Below, piece by piece: positions 1-8,014 of a stretch of 38,701 bases of DNA. Numbering within the stretch: the stretch's first letter is position 1; every line of letters starts with the position of its first letter. Position numbers and translations under genes: made by a program. Source of the DNA: Trichothermofontia sp964536415. Lineage in GTDB: Bacteria > Cyanobacteriota > Cyanobacteriia > B231. The stretch covers positions 1 through 38,701 of the forward strand of contig CAZHXN010000035.1 in assembly GCA_964536415.1 (NCBI GenBank), written 5' to 3'. The notes under the pieces were generated by a model that worked only from the letters and a program-made list of their open reading frames with translations, made no database searches and was not told the DNA's origin.

Positions 1-115
1 GCTATTGCCGCTGTTAATTTAGCAAAAAAATAGGGATTTGGCTGGGCAGCAACAAAGACCGCCAAGGGGACACAATTTTTGGTATGGTGGCAAGCGTGAC
101 CTGGTGCTTAGATCC

Positions 116-604
116 ATGACTGACTCTGCTGCTTCTCCCTCAGTAACCCTTGCCTTGCGATCGGATGCCAACATTGACTACGCACCGCTGCAAACCTTAC
201 TGGCTGCCCAATCGTTTCAAGCGGCAGATGCGCTAACCCTACAGAAGCTGTGTGAGTTGGCAGGCCCCACTGCGGTGCAGCGCAAGTGGCTCTACTTCAC
301 CGAAGTCGAAAAGTTCCCTAAAACTGATTTGCAGACGATCGACGCCCTGTGGCGTACCTATTCCGAGGGCAAGTTTGGCTTCTCAGTCCAGCGACAAATC
401 TGGCTGGGGACGGGCAAAAACTGGGATCGCTTTTGGCCCAAAATTGGTTGGAAGCAAGGGAATCAGTGGCCACGCTATCCCCAGGGTTTTACTTGGGATC
501 TGAGCGCTCCCGCTGGTCACTTGCCCCTGACGAACCAATTGCGGGGGGTGCGGGTGATGGCAGCCCTGCTCACCCATCCGGCCTGGACAGATGGGGATGC
601 TTAA
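116..604 (+). CDS. GUN4-domain protein
   Basis: This 162-residue protein carries a GUN4 domain, the fold that binds protoporphyrin IX and Mg-protoporphyrin and stimulates Mg-chelatase in chlorophyll synthesis. Recognisable stretches are the FTEVEKFP segment, the DLQTIDALW helix, the GKFGFSVQRQIW core and the late FTWDLSAPAGHLP strand. It lacks the N-terminal helical domain of full-length Gun4 (about 230 residues), so it may be a single-domain paralogue rather than Gun4 itself. The ATG at 116 is preferred; the frame stays open back to 38 but only from a non-ATG codon. It ends four bases before the GTG of the next gene, suggesting co-transcription. The family is fairly secure; the exact role is inferred. 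Confidence 0.8.
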   Translation: MTDSAASPSVTLALRSDANIDYAPLQTLLAAQSFQAADALTLQKLCELAGPTAVQRKWLYFTEVEKFPKTDLQTIDALWRTYSEGKFGFSVQRQIWLGTGKNWDRFWPKIGWKQGNQWPRYPQGFTWDLSAPAGHLPLTNQLRGVRVMAALLTHPAWTDGDA

Positions 605-607
605 ACT

Positions 608-2023
608 GTGCTAACGGCTATCTGGCGATCGCTCACCCTTACGGACATTGCCCTGACCCAATGGCAGGATAGTAGCTACCTGACCCGGTGGGTAGGCTGG
701 CTGCATCCCTGGCAACGGGGCAGTGTTCTGCTGCAATGGGGCAATGAATTGGGGGTAGTGCTCCTGAGTTTCCTGTTTGTCCTTGCGCCGTTTAGCACCA
801 CCAGCCTGATTGGCTACCTCCTGCTGGCCCTAGCTGGCCTCTGGCTGCTGCTCATGGCGGCAGAGCGTTGGCACACTTGGTTAACCCCCATCCATGTGCC
901 AGTGTTGCTCTATTGGGGGGTATCCACAATTGCAACGGCCTTTTCCCCCGTGCGCTTAGCCGCTACCGAGGGTTGGCTGAAATTCACGCTCTATGTTGCG
1001 TTGTTTGCCGTCATGGCCCAGGTGTTGCGATCGACCCGGTTGCGATCGTGGCTCATCGGCGTGTATTTGCTAACGGCCCTGGTGGTGAGTACCTACGGTC
1101 TCCGCCAATGGTTCGTCGGGGTTGACGCCCTAGCCACCTGGGTCGATCCCGAATCTCCCCTCGCCCAAACCACACGGGTCTATAGCTATTTAGGAAATCC
1201 CAACCTGCTGGCTGCCTATCTGTTGCCAGCGGTAGCCTTCAGTATCGCGGCGATATGGGTGTGGCAACGGTGGACCCTGAAGGCACTCGCGTTAACGATG
1301 ACGATCGTCAATATCACCTGTTTGGTCTTAACCTTTAGCCGGGGCGGTTGGATTGGGATGGTGGTTGTCCTAGGCGTGTTGACCTTGCTCTTCGCCTATT
1401 GGGGCAGTCTGTATCTGCCGCCGTTCTGGCGCACTTGGGCCATTCCGATCGCGTTGGCCGTGATGGTGAGTGTCATCCTCGCAGCCGTGGTGATTGTGGA
1501 CCCACTACGCGATCGTGTCCTCAGTATGTTTCAGGGGCGACAGGACAGCAGTAACAACTTCCGAATCAATGTTTGGCTGGCAGTGATCGAGCTGATCCGG
1601 GACCATCCCATCCTGGGGATTGGGCCAGGGAACGATGCCTTTAAGAAGATCTACCCACTCTATGCCCAGGCCCGTTTTACTGCCCTCAGTGCCTACTCCA
1701 TTTTTCTAGAAATGTTGGTCGAGACAGGCGTCATTGGCTTGGGCTGTTTCCTCTGGCTGTTGCTAGTCACGTTTAACCAGGCATGGCGGCAAGTCCAGGA
1801 TCTGCGTGTCCGTGCCCATCCAGAACTACCCTGGCTCTTAGCCGCGATCGCAACAATGTTGGGGATGTTAGCCCACGGCTTGGTAGATACGGTTTGGTAT
1901 CGGCCCCAAATTGCGATGCTCTGGTGGCTCGCGATCGCCCTCATTGCCTGCTATAGTCGTCTCCTCAGACCCCCAACGAGCCAAACAGACCCCGCCGATC
2001 CAGCAGACCTGGCTATGGACTAG
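608..2023 (+). CDS. ictB: IctB-like O-antigen-ligase-family membrane protein
   Basis: A 471-residue polytopic membrane protein of the Wzy/O-antigen ligase superfamily that closely follows cyanobacterial IctB from memory of that family, including the YSYLGNPNLLAAYL segment (about residues 190-205), a FSRGGW motif and the SSNNFRINVWLAV stretch (about 312-325). IctB was named as a candidate inorganic-carbon transporter, but the fold is that of sugar-polymer ligases and the true substrate is not settled. Many hydrophobic segments run from about residue 50 to 455. The start is GTG at 608, just after the stop of the GUN4 gene, with GGGATG about 10 bases upstream as a weak ribosome site. The length matches the family (about 467). 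Confidence 0.85.
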   Translation: MLTAIWRSLTLTDIALTQWQDSSYLTRWVGWLHPWQRGSVLLQWGNELGVVLLSFLFVLAPFSTTSLIGYLLLALAGLWLLLMAAERWHTWLTPIHVPVLLYWGVSTIATAFSPVRLAATEGWLKFTLYVALFAVMAQVLRSTRLRSWLIGVYLLTALVVSTYGLRQWFVGVDALATWVDPESPLAQTTRVYSYLGNPNLLAAYLLPAVAFSIAAIWVWQRWTLKALALTMTIVNITCLVLTFSRGGWIGMVVVLGVLTLLFAYWGSLYLPPFWRTWAIPIALAVMVSVILAAVVIVDPLRDRVLSMFQGRQDSSNNFRINVWLAVIELIRDHPILGIGPGNDAFKKIYPLYAQARFTALSAYSIFLEMLVETGVIGLGCFLWLLLVTFNQAWRQVQDLRVRAHPELPWLLAAIATMLGMLAHGLVDTVWYRPQIAMLWWLAIALIACYSRLLRPPTSQTDPADPADLAMD

Positions 2024-2184
2024 CCCACCCGAATGCAGTGACTACTTAGCCCAACACCGGATGAGGGCAATGCTTAGTCATGGTTCCTACACCTCAATTA
2101 TGCCAATCATTGTATCGATAGGTATCCAGGGACGCTGGGGTGATAAAATCAGAGTTTGTGTCATGAAGTGCTTGGGGCGGCCAA

Positions 2185-3537
2185 TTGGCTAACGTTATTG
2201 TTATCGGTGCCCAGTGGGGCGACGAAGGGAAAGGCAAAATTACCGATCTGCTCAGTCAATCAGCAGATGTCGTGGTGCGGTATCAGGGTGGCGCGAACGC
2301 GGGTCACACGATCGTCGCGCAGGGACAGACCTTTAAATTACACCTGATTCCCTCTGGGATTCTTTACCCAGAAACGGAATGCATTATTGGGTCTGGCACC
2401 GTGATCGATCCTAAGATTCTGATCGAAGAACTCGATCGCCTAGAGGCTCTGGATATTGCCACTGATCATCTCCTGATCTCGGAAACGGCCCACATTACCA
2501 TGCCGTATCATCGCCTAATTGATCAGGCATCGGAGGAGCAGCGGGGCAACCATCGCATCGGCACGACTGGGCGTGGGATTGGTCCCACCTATGCAGATAA
2601 ATCCGAGCGAACGGGCATTCGGGTGGTCGATCTGGTCGATCCCGTCGTGTTGGCAAAAAAACTCCGCTGGACGATCGACTATAAGAACCAAATTCTGGAA
2701 AAGCTTTATAACCTTCCCCCCCTAGATGCTGACGCGATCGTGGCCGAATACCAGGGCTACGCCGATCGCCTGCGTCCCCATGTTGTAGACTGCTCCCTGC
2801 GGATCTATGAAGCCATTCAAGCCCGCCGCAATATCCTGTTTGAGGGTGCGCAGGGGACTTTGTTGGATCTGGATCACGGCACCTATCCCTATGTCACTTC
2901 CTCCAATCCCGTCGCGGGGGGAGCCTGTGTTGGGGCAGGGGTCGGACCCACTATGATCGATCGCGTCATCGGGGTAGCCAAAGCCTATACCACCCGTGTG
3001 GGCGAAGGTCCCTTCCCGACCGAGATCGGTGGGGATTTAGGCGAACACCTGTGCGATCGCGGGGCGGAATTTGGCACAACGACTGGGCGCAAGCGGCGCT
3101 GTGGCTGGTTTGATGCTGTCATTGGCCGTTATGCCGTGCGTATCAACGGGATGGACTGTCTGGCAATTACCAAGCTGGATGTGCTGGACGATCTAGAGGA
3201 AATTCAGGTCTGTGTGGCCTACGAAATTGAAGGCCAACGCTGTCAGCACTTACCCAGCGATGCCCATCGGTTTGCCCAGTGTCGCCCGATTTACGAAACC
3301 TTGCCGGGATGGAAGCAGTCCACCACGGATTGCCGGACCCTGGATGATCTGCCCCGCAAAGCTCTGGACTACCTCAAATTTCTGGCGGAACTGATGGAGG
3401 TGCCGATCGCGATCGTCTCGCTGGGGGCCTCACGGGACCAAACCATCATCGTTGAGGACCCGATCCACGGACCCAAACGCGCCCTGTTGTATGGCAATGG
3501 GGTGGAGGAGCTGGGGATTTCGAGTCTGGCGCGTTAA
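2185..3537 (+). CDS. purA: Adenylosuccinate synthetase
   Basis: PurA joins IMP and aspartate using GTP to give adenylosuccinate, the first committed step to AMP. The 450-residue product has the N-terminal GDEGKGK phosphate-binding loop (residues 12-18), the catalytic-region GGANAGHT with His41, the SSNPVAGGACVGAG stretch near 240, and TTTGRKRRCGW near 300. Length fits the family. The only workable start is TTG at 2185; the nearest ATG (2163) is in another frame and opens a nine-codon reading frame that ends at 2192, inside the purA start region. The neighbour downstream is rplY, an arrangement also known in Synechocystis. The 160 bases upstream contain no gene. Confidence 0.96.
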   Translation: MANVIVIGAQWGDEGKGKITDLLSQSADVVVRYQGGANAGHTIVAQGQTFKLHLIPSGILYPETECIIGSGTVIDPKILIEELDRLEALDIATDHLLISETAHITMPYHRLIDQASEEQRGNHRIGTTGRGIGPTYADKSERTGIRVVDLVDPVVLAKKLRWTIDYKNQILEKLYNLPPLDADAIVAEYQGYADRLRPHVVDCSLRIYEAIQARRNILFEGAQGTLLDLDHGTYPYVTSSNPVAGGACVGAGVGPTMIDRVIGVAKAYTTRVGEGPFPTEIGGDLGEHLCDRGAEFGTTTGRKRRCGWFDAVIGRYAVRINGMDCLAITKLDVLDDLEEIQVCVAYEIEGQRCQHLPSDAHRFAQCRPIYETLPGWKQSTTDCRTLDDLPRKALDYLKFLAELMEVPIAIVSLGASRDQTIIVEDPIHGPKRALLYGNGVEELGISSLAR

Positions 3538-3632
3538 CCCTGCACCCTGCTAAGGCACATTGGGTTTTCCCATTGAATTTTCGACTCAAAACTAAGCCCA
3601 CAAAACTAACAATATTAGGTTGTGATCACACT

Positions 3633-4229
3633 ATGGAACTAACGATCGAGGCCAAAGTCCGGGAAGCCGGTAGCAAACCCAATGCCCTGCGCCGCGCGGG
3701 TCGGATTCCGGCAACCCTGTATGGACACCAGGGGGCTACCTCTGTCCCCATTACGATCGATGCCAAGGCTGCGTCGCTGCTCCTGCGGGATGCGGTGATC
3801 AATAACACGATCGTGAACCTGAATGTGGCCGATCAGCCCTGGCAAGGGAAGACGCTGATCCGCGAAGTGCAAACCCATTCCTGGAAAGATTTACTCTACC
3901 ACATCAGCTTTTTTGCTGTCACCGCCCAAGATTCAGTCGATGTCACGGTGCCCATCCACCTAATTGGCGAACCGACGGGGGTGAAGCTCCAAGGCGGTAA
4001 CCTCGACACGGTGTTGACGGAAGTGACCATTCGTTGTGCGCCGAATGCCATTCCGGAAGCCATTACTGTGGACGTAACGGGTTTCCAAGTGGGTGAAGCG
4101 TTGCACATCAAGGAACTGCCTCTGCCAGCAGGTGCTGTGGCCCTCGGTGACGCTGACAACGTTGTGTTCTCGATCCTGGCCGGTCACGGTAATGCTGCCG
4201 ATGCGACCGCTGACAGTGCCGCTGGCTAG
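3633..4229 (+). CDS. rplY: 50S ribosomal protein L25 (CTC/TL5 form)
   Basis: The product (198 residues from the ATG at 3633) is the long CTC-type L25, which binds 5S rRNA in the large subunit. The N-terminal L25 domain is recognisable in LTIEAKVREAGSKPNALRR and GRIPATLYG, followed by the TL5 beta-barrel domain with the HISFFAVTAQDSVDVTVP and GVKLQGGNLDTVLTEVTIRC stretches. The frame extends 20 codons upstream, but MELTIEA is the usual family N-terminus, so 3633 is chosen. It lies about 95 bases after purA on the same strand and may share its transcript. Confidence 0.95.
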   Translation: MELTIEAKVREAGSKPNALRRAGRIPATLYGHQGATSVPITIDAKAASLLLRDAVINNTIVNLNVADQPWQGKTLIREVQTHSWKDLLYHISFFAVTAQDSVDVTVPIHLIGEPTGVKLQGGNLDTVLTEVTIRCAPNAIPEAITVDVTGFQVGEALHIKELPLPAGAVALGDADNVVFSILAGHGNAADATADSAAG

Positions 4230-4351
4230 TCCGAGGAAAAGCTCCAGGATTCATTCATGCCATCCCTATCCTGCATAGGGGTGGCTTTGGCTTGCTTAGG
4301 ACACACCGCATCATGGGTGACAGCCTGTGTCACCTCAGTGAGTGGTAGGCA

Positions 4352-4413
4352 AGGGGCTGAAGCCCCTGGTCCATCAGGTGCTTCTGTCCTTCAGGGGCTT
4401 GGGAAACACTGTA
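4352..4413. repeat. Dispersed hairpin repeat, copy 1
   Basis: A 7-bp perfect hairpin (AGGGGCT, GA loop, AGCCCCT; 4352-4367) is followed by a 43-base segment (4371-4413) containing CTTCTGTCCTTCAG and CTTGGGAAAC. The same arrangement occurs at 30933-30996, where 38 of 43 bases of the segment match and the hairpin has different but still complementary bases. No protein-coding gene is supported here. Read on the minus strand the hairpin is at the 3' end, which resembles a subterminal hairpin of an IS200/IS605-type or MITE end, but no transposase is present. Confidence 0.6.
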
Positions 4414-4552
4414 AATCATAATAAAATAAATGCCTCTAATGGTCACTTGGGACGTAACCGGGGCGTGGCCCAGCAGATATTTTGATACTTTAGGGTTGAC
4501 AAATGGGGGGATAAACTTGATGAACGCTGGACTGGCTCCCGGCTTTTCAGTC

Positions 4553-4690
4553 ATGGCTTGATCACCGTCGATCGCGCTTCCCCCTCAAAGCTCACCACCT
4601 CAGCCAGGGTATAGAGGGTCAATCAAGCTCATGGTTCCTCCTGCTTATCTCCTCCCTCAAAGCCCGCCACCTCAGCCAGGGTATAGAGGG
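4553..4690 (-). repeat. Imperfect 72-bp duplication of the glycosyltransferase gene tail
   Basis: Bases 4582-4618 repeat 4654-4690 with two differences in 37. The second copy encodes the C-terminal LYTLAEVAGFEGG of the glycosyltransferase. The first lies beyond its stop codon and still encodes LYTLAEVVSFEGEA in the same frame (72 bp is 24 codons), ending at a TGA at 4551-4553. It looks like an old tandem duplication of the 3' end that was cut off by a new stop at 4629. Confidence 0.75.
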
Positions 4691-5633
4691 GGCGTCCCTT
4701 CACTTCATCGTAAATGCGGCCCACATATTCCCCCAGGATGCCAATACTCACCAGTTGAACCGCACCGAGGAAAAAAACCGCGATCGCGATCGCGGCAAAC
4801 CCCGTTAATGGCGAATTGGGCACAAACCAACGCCAATAGAACACCAGAATCGCCATGATCAGGGCCATGAGCGCCGATAGCAGGCCCAGATAGGTGGCCA
4901 GCCGCAGGGGTAGGCGGGAGAACGAGACGAGACCATCGATCGCCAGCGATAGGGACTTGCGAAACGTATACTTAACCGTCCCCGCTGCCCGTGGGTCCCG
5001 CTGAAATGGGATGGACGTTTGGCGAAACCCCACCCAGGCCCGTAGCCCCCGCAGATACCGCCCCCGCTCCGGCATCGCATTCAACACCTGCACCACCCGC
5101 CGATCCATCAGGCAAAAATCTCCCGTATCAGCCGGAATCTCGACATCGGCCAACTGGTGCAACACCCGATAAAACCCGTAGGCCATCAACCGCTTAAACC
5201 AGCTTTCCTGACGACGCTGGGTCCGACGCGCATAGACCACCTGAAAACCCGCCTGCCACTGGGCCACCATCGCGGGGATTAACTCCGGCGGATCTTGCAG
5301 ATCGGCATCCATGACAATCACTGCTTGCCCCCGCGCATACTGGAGACCTGCCGTCACCGCAATCTGATGGCCAAAATTACGCGCCAAGCTCAGGTAACAA
5401 ATCCGGGCGTCCTGTTGATGCAGTTGCCGTAGCAGCTCCAACGTGCGATCGCGGCTGCCGTCATTCACCAAAATCACCTCGATCGGTGCGGCCAGTTGCG
5501 CTAGAACAGCTTGCAAGCGTTGGTAGAGTAACGGCAGGATCGCCTCTTCGTTATAGAGGGGGATCACGATGGAATACTGGGGCGAAGACAACGGCGCAGG
5601 GGACGGTACGGGGGGCGAAGATGACAGCATCAT
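4629..5633 (-). CDS. GtrB-like polyprenyl-phosphate glycosyltransferase
   Basis: A family 2 glycosyltransferase of the DPM1/GtrB type (334 residues), expected to move a sugar from a nucleotide sugar onto a polyprenyl phosphate at the inner membrane face. The N-terminal catalytic domain has SIVIPLYNEE (about 22-31), VNDGSRD, and the DADLQDPPE metal-binding motif near 110. Two C-terminal hydrophobic segments follow (about 230-255 and 268-295), then GEYVGRIYDEVKGRPLY, typical of the family. ATG at 5633 or 5630 is the start; the codon at 5636 is TTG. It is divergent from rplS with about 70 bases between them. Its 3' end is duplicated downstream. The sugar is unknown. Confidence 0.88.
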   Translation of the reverse strand: MMLSSSPPVPSPAPLSSPQYSIVIPLYNEEAILPLLYQRLQAVLAQLAAPIEVILVNDGSRDRTLELLRQLHQQDARICYLSLARNFGHQIAVTAGLQYARGQAVIVMDADLQDPPELIPAMVAQWQAGFQVVYARRTQRRQESWFKRLMAYGFYRVLHQLADVEIPADTGDFCLMDRRVVQVLNAMPERGRYLRGLRAWVGFRQTSIPFQRDPRAAGTVKYTFRKSLSLAIDGLVSFSRLPLRLATYLGLLSALMALIMAILVFYWRWFVPNSPLTGFAAIAIAVFFLGAVQLVSIGILGEYVGRIYDEVKGRPLYTLAEVAGFEGGDKQEEP

Positions 5634-5703
5634 CAAGCAAGGGATCTAGACTTAAGAGGGACTCATGCTGTAAGATAGGAGATCGTGAGTTTTGCACCTT
5701 CCT

Positions 5704-6078
5704 ATGGTTGCTCTGAACGCTAACGAAATCATCCGCGCGATTGAAGCGGAACACATTAAAACCGATCTTCCCACCCTTTACATCGGCGACACCGTGAAAA
5801 TCGGCGTTCGCATCCGTGAAGGGGGTAAGGAACGGGTCCAGCCCTACGAAGGGGTCATCATTGCCGAGCGGAACAGCGGCATTAACCGGACAATTACGGT
5901 GCGTCGCGTTTTCCAAGGCATTGGTGTGGAGCGGGTCTTCCTGGTTCACTCCCCCCGTGTGGCCAGCATCCAGGTCATGCGACGGGCCAAGGTGCGGCGG
6001 GCCAAGCTGTACTACCTGCGCGATCGCGTCGGTAAGGCCACCCGCCTGAAACAACGATTCGATCGTCCGTTGAAGTAG
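5704..6078 (+). CDS. rplS: 50S ribosomal protein L19
   Basis: L19 sits at the interface of the two ribosomal subunits. The 124-residue product shows the family core: GDTVKIGVRIREGGKERVQPYEGVII, RNSGINRTITVRRV and GVERVFLVHSP, then the basic RRAKVRRAKLYYLRDRVGKA tail. The ATG at 5704 gives MVALNA; the frame extends four codons further to a TTG that is less likely. A TAAGAT sequence at 5671-5676 may be the -10 element. Downstream is a tRNA-Trp gene. Confidence 0.95.
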   Translation: MVALNANEIIRAIEAEHIKTDLPTLYIGDTVKIGVRIREGGKERVQPYEGVIIAERNSGINRTITVRRVFQGIGVERVFLVHSPRVASIQVMRRAKVRRAKLYYLRDRVGKATRLKQRFDRPLK

Positions 6079-6139
6079 TAATCTACCATCCAATGTTAAG
6101 ATAGGGCAGAGGCAAGAACAGACCGTTCTGTCTTGACGA

Positions 6140-6212
6140 GCGCTCTTAGTTCAGTTGGTAGAACGTCGGTCTCCAAAACCGAATGTCGGGGGTTCAAGTC
6201 CTCCAGAGCGCG
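6140..6212 (+). tRNA. tRNA-Trp (CCA)
   Basis: A 73-base cloverleaf: acceptor arm GCGCTCT (6140-6146) pairs with AGAGCGC (6205-6211), discriminator G at 6212. The D arm is GTTCAGTTGGTAGAAC, the anticodon loop CTCCAAA gives anticodon CCA, and the T arm is GGGGG-TTCAAGT-CCTCC. CCA at the 3' end is not encoded. In many bacteria and cyanobacteria tRNA-Trp stands immediately upstream of secE-nusG, as here. Confidence 0.95.
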
Positions 6213-6312
6213 CTGGAGCATTTCCCTGTCAACACGATCGATTAAACCGAAAGTAAACCGAAAGGCCATTAAACCGGAGTTCTTCGCTCCCCAGTGTGGT
6301 GTGCTTTTCGGT

Positions 6313-6318
6313 TATAAT
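6313..6318 (+). promoter_or_regulatory. Candidate -10 box for secE operon
   Basis: A perfect TATAAT lies 50 bases upstream of the secE start codon. No good -35 match stands 17 bases upstream (the bases there are CCCAGT), so the promoter is supported mainly by the -10 box and its place ahead of secE-nusG-rplK-rplA. Confidence 0.5.
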
Positions 6319-6367
6319 AGTGTGTCTGGCTGTACAAAACAGCTTGTTTACAGACGAAGGATGCGTG

Positions 6368-6592
6368 ATGGCCAAGAAAGATAGCGCCGAGATTCAGTCC
6401 GAATCCCAGGGTCAATTCAAAGCACTGACCTTCCTCCAGGAAACCAAGGAGGAGTTAGATAAGGTTGTGTGGCCGAGTCGGCAGCAGTTGATTAGCGAGT
6501 CAGCCGCTGTGATTCTGATGGTGAGTCTTTCCGCGTTGCTCATTTACCTGGTGGACCAACTCTTTAGCTGGGCGGCAACCCAGGTGTTTTGA
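6368..6592 (+). CDS. secE: Preprotein translocase subunit SecE
   Basis: SecE clamps SecY in the protein-conducting channel. The 74-residue product has the short cyanobacterial form: a hydrophilic N-terminus, the amphipathic FLQETKEELDKVVWPSRQQL helix (about 24-43) with the family's VVWPSR motif, and a single transmembrane helix (about 45-66). The ATG at 6368 gives MAKKDS; the longer frame from 6296 starts with a hydrophobic stretch that does not belong to SecE and covers the promoter. It opens the conserved secE-nusG-rplK-rplA cluster. Confidence 0.93.
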   Translation: MAKKDSAEIQSESQGQFKALTFLQETKEELDKVVWPSRQQLISESAAVILMVSLSALLIYLVDQLFSWAATQVF

Positions 6593-6714
6593 GCAAGTTA
6601 CTGTCGAGTTCATCGATCGCTTTAACTTGTCCGGTAGCTTGTACCGGTTATCGTGCCCGGTTTATCGCATCCGGTTAACGGTTTTGTATCGCTGGCAGCG
6701 GAGAGCAGTTGCGC

Positions 6715-7389
6715 ATGAGTTTTGCATCAGACGAGTTTGATTATCCGGCCAATCCTGGCGATCTCGACGATCGGTCAGGGGTGTCTGAACCTAGCAAACG
6801 AACCCGTTGGTATGCAGTTCAGGTGGCCTCTGGCTGTGAGAAAAAGGTGAAAGCCGATCTGGAACAGCGGCTCAAAACCTTGGAAGTGGCCGATCGCATT
6901 TTGCAAATCGCCATTCCCCAAACCGCCTCCGTGCGTATCCGTAAGGATGGTTCCCGCCAAACGATCGATGAGAAAGTCTTCCCCGGCTATGTGCTCATCC
7001 AAATGGTCTGTCAGCAACAAGCGGATGGCAAGTTTGAGATTGATGATGAGGCATGGCAGGTCGTGCGCAGTACCCCCAATGTGATCAACTTTGTGGGTGC
7101 CGAGCAGCGGCGGGGCTATGGGCGCGGGCGCGGGCACGTCAAACCGTTACCGCTGAGTCCGGCTGAGGTAAAGCGCATCTTCCGCCAGACCCAGGAACAA
7201 AAACCAGTGGTCAAAATCGATATGGCCGTGGGCGACCAGATTACGGTCCTATCCGGTCCCTTCAAGGACTTTGCCGGTGAGGTCATCGAGGTTAGCCCAG
7301 AGCGCAGCAAGCTCAAGGCCCTCCTCTCGATTTTTGGTCGTGATACGCCCGTCGAACTGGAATTTAATCAGGTTCAGAAAGAGAGCTAG
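6715..7389 (+). CDS. nusG: Transcription elongation/termination factor NusG
   Basis: NusG binds RNA polymerase, aids elongation and couples transcription to translation or Rho. The 224-residue product has the NGN domain (about 28-140: RWYAVQVASGCEKKVKADLEQR, VFPGYVLIQM, VRSTPNVINFVG) and the C-terminal KOW domain (about 168-222: VGDQITVLSGPFKDFAGEV). A 25-residue acidic N-terminal extension precedes the NGN domain. The ATG at 6715 is chosen over a TTG at 6709. The 122-base spacer after secE carries several CCGGTT-like motifs, including a small CCGGT/ACCGG hairpin. The stop is nine bases before the rplK start. Confidence 0.96.
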   Translation: MSFASDEFDYPANPGDLDDRSGVSEPSKRTRWYAVQVASGCEKKVKADLEQRLKTLEVADRILQIAIPQTASVRIRKDGSRQTIDEKVFPGYVLIQMVCQQQADGKFEIDDEAWQVVRSTPNVINFVGAEQRRGYGRGRGHVKPLPLSPAEVKRIFRQTQEQKPVVKIDMAVGDQITVLSGPFKDFAGEVIEVSPERSKLKALLSIFGRDTPVELEFNQVQKES

Positions 7390-7398
7390 TCAAAATCA

Positions 7399-7824
7399 AT
7401 GGCAAAGAAAGTCGTTGCTCTAATTAAATTAGCGCTTCCGGCTGGCAAGGCGAACCCGGCTCCTCCGGTCGGTCCTGCTTTGGGTCAGCACGGCGTTAAT
7501 ATTATGGCGTTTTGTAAGGAATACAACGCCCGGACGGCAGATCAGGCGGGGATGGTGATCCCGGCAGAAATCTCTGTCTATGAAGATCGCAGTTTTACTT
7601 TTGTCCTGAAAACGCCCCCGGCTTCGGTCTTGATCCGGAAGGCAGCGGGGGTGGAACGGGGATCGGCGGAACCGAATCGATCGCCAGCGGGCAGCATTAC
7701 CCGTGCCCAGTTGCAGGAAATTGCCCAAACCAAAATGCCCGATCTGAATGCCAATGACATTGAAGCCGCGATGCGGATTGTCGAAGGTACGGCTCGGAAT
7801 ATGGGAGTTTTGGTGCGCGACTAG
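7399..7824 (+). CDS. rplK: 50S ribosomal protein L11
   Basis: L11 binds the GTPase-centre region of 23S rRNA. The 141-residue product is full length, with KLALPAGKANPAPPVGPALGQHGVNIMAFCKEYNA at the N-terminus, PAEISVYEDRSFTFVLKTPP in the middle and the C-terminal rRNA-binding domain ending in MRIVEGTARNMGVLV. It is nine bases after nusG. A 190-base spacer separates it from rplA. Confidence 0.97.
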   Translation: MAKKVVALIKLALPAGKANPAPPVGPALGQHGVNIMAFCKEYNARTADQAGMVIPAEISVYEDRSFTFVLKTPPASVLIRKAAGVERGSAEPNRSPAGSITRAQLQEIAQTKMPDLNANDIEAAMRIVEGTARNMGVLVRD

Positions 7825-7845
7825 GGTCGCCTTTGGCCCGTTGGC

Positions 7846-7921
7846 TACTAGGGCAGGCAAGATATCTACCCCGCAGGACTACTAGGCAATTGGATACTAG
7901 GGCAGGCAGACTGTCTATCCC
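7846..7921. repeat. Imperfect direct repeat in rplK-rplA spacer
   Basis: Two 27-base copies (7846-7872 and 7895-7921) both begin TACTAGGGCAGGCA and end in a CTA(C/T)CCC stretch, 49 bases apart. CTAGG occurs four times between 7821 and 7900. The rest of the 7825-8014 spacer holds no gene. Such a long spacer inside the L11-L1 pair is unusual and could hold a regulatory RNA element, but I see no strong hairpin. Confidence 0.45.
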
Positions 7922-8014
7922 AGCAACCGCCAGGAGCCTGGATTCAGACAATTCACTGATTTGTTTACTTTTCTGGGGGAGAGGCTCAGCCTCGTTAAGG
8001 ACCCCATGTGACCT

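Noticed and set aside
4330..4554. A 74-codon minus-strand frame in the spacer after rplY
   Set aside because: It covers the dispersed hairpin repeat and the duplicated gene tail, has no ribosome site and no recognisable sequence.
5551..6093. A 180-codon minus-strand frame over rplS
   Set aside because: rplS on the + strand is certain; the antisense frame is a shadow of its codon pattern.
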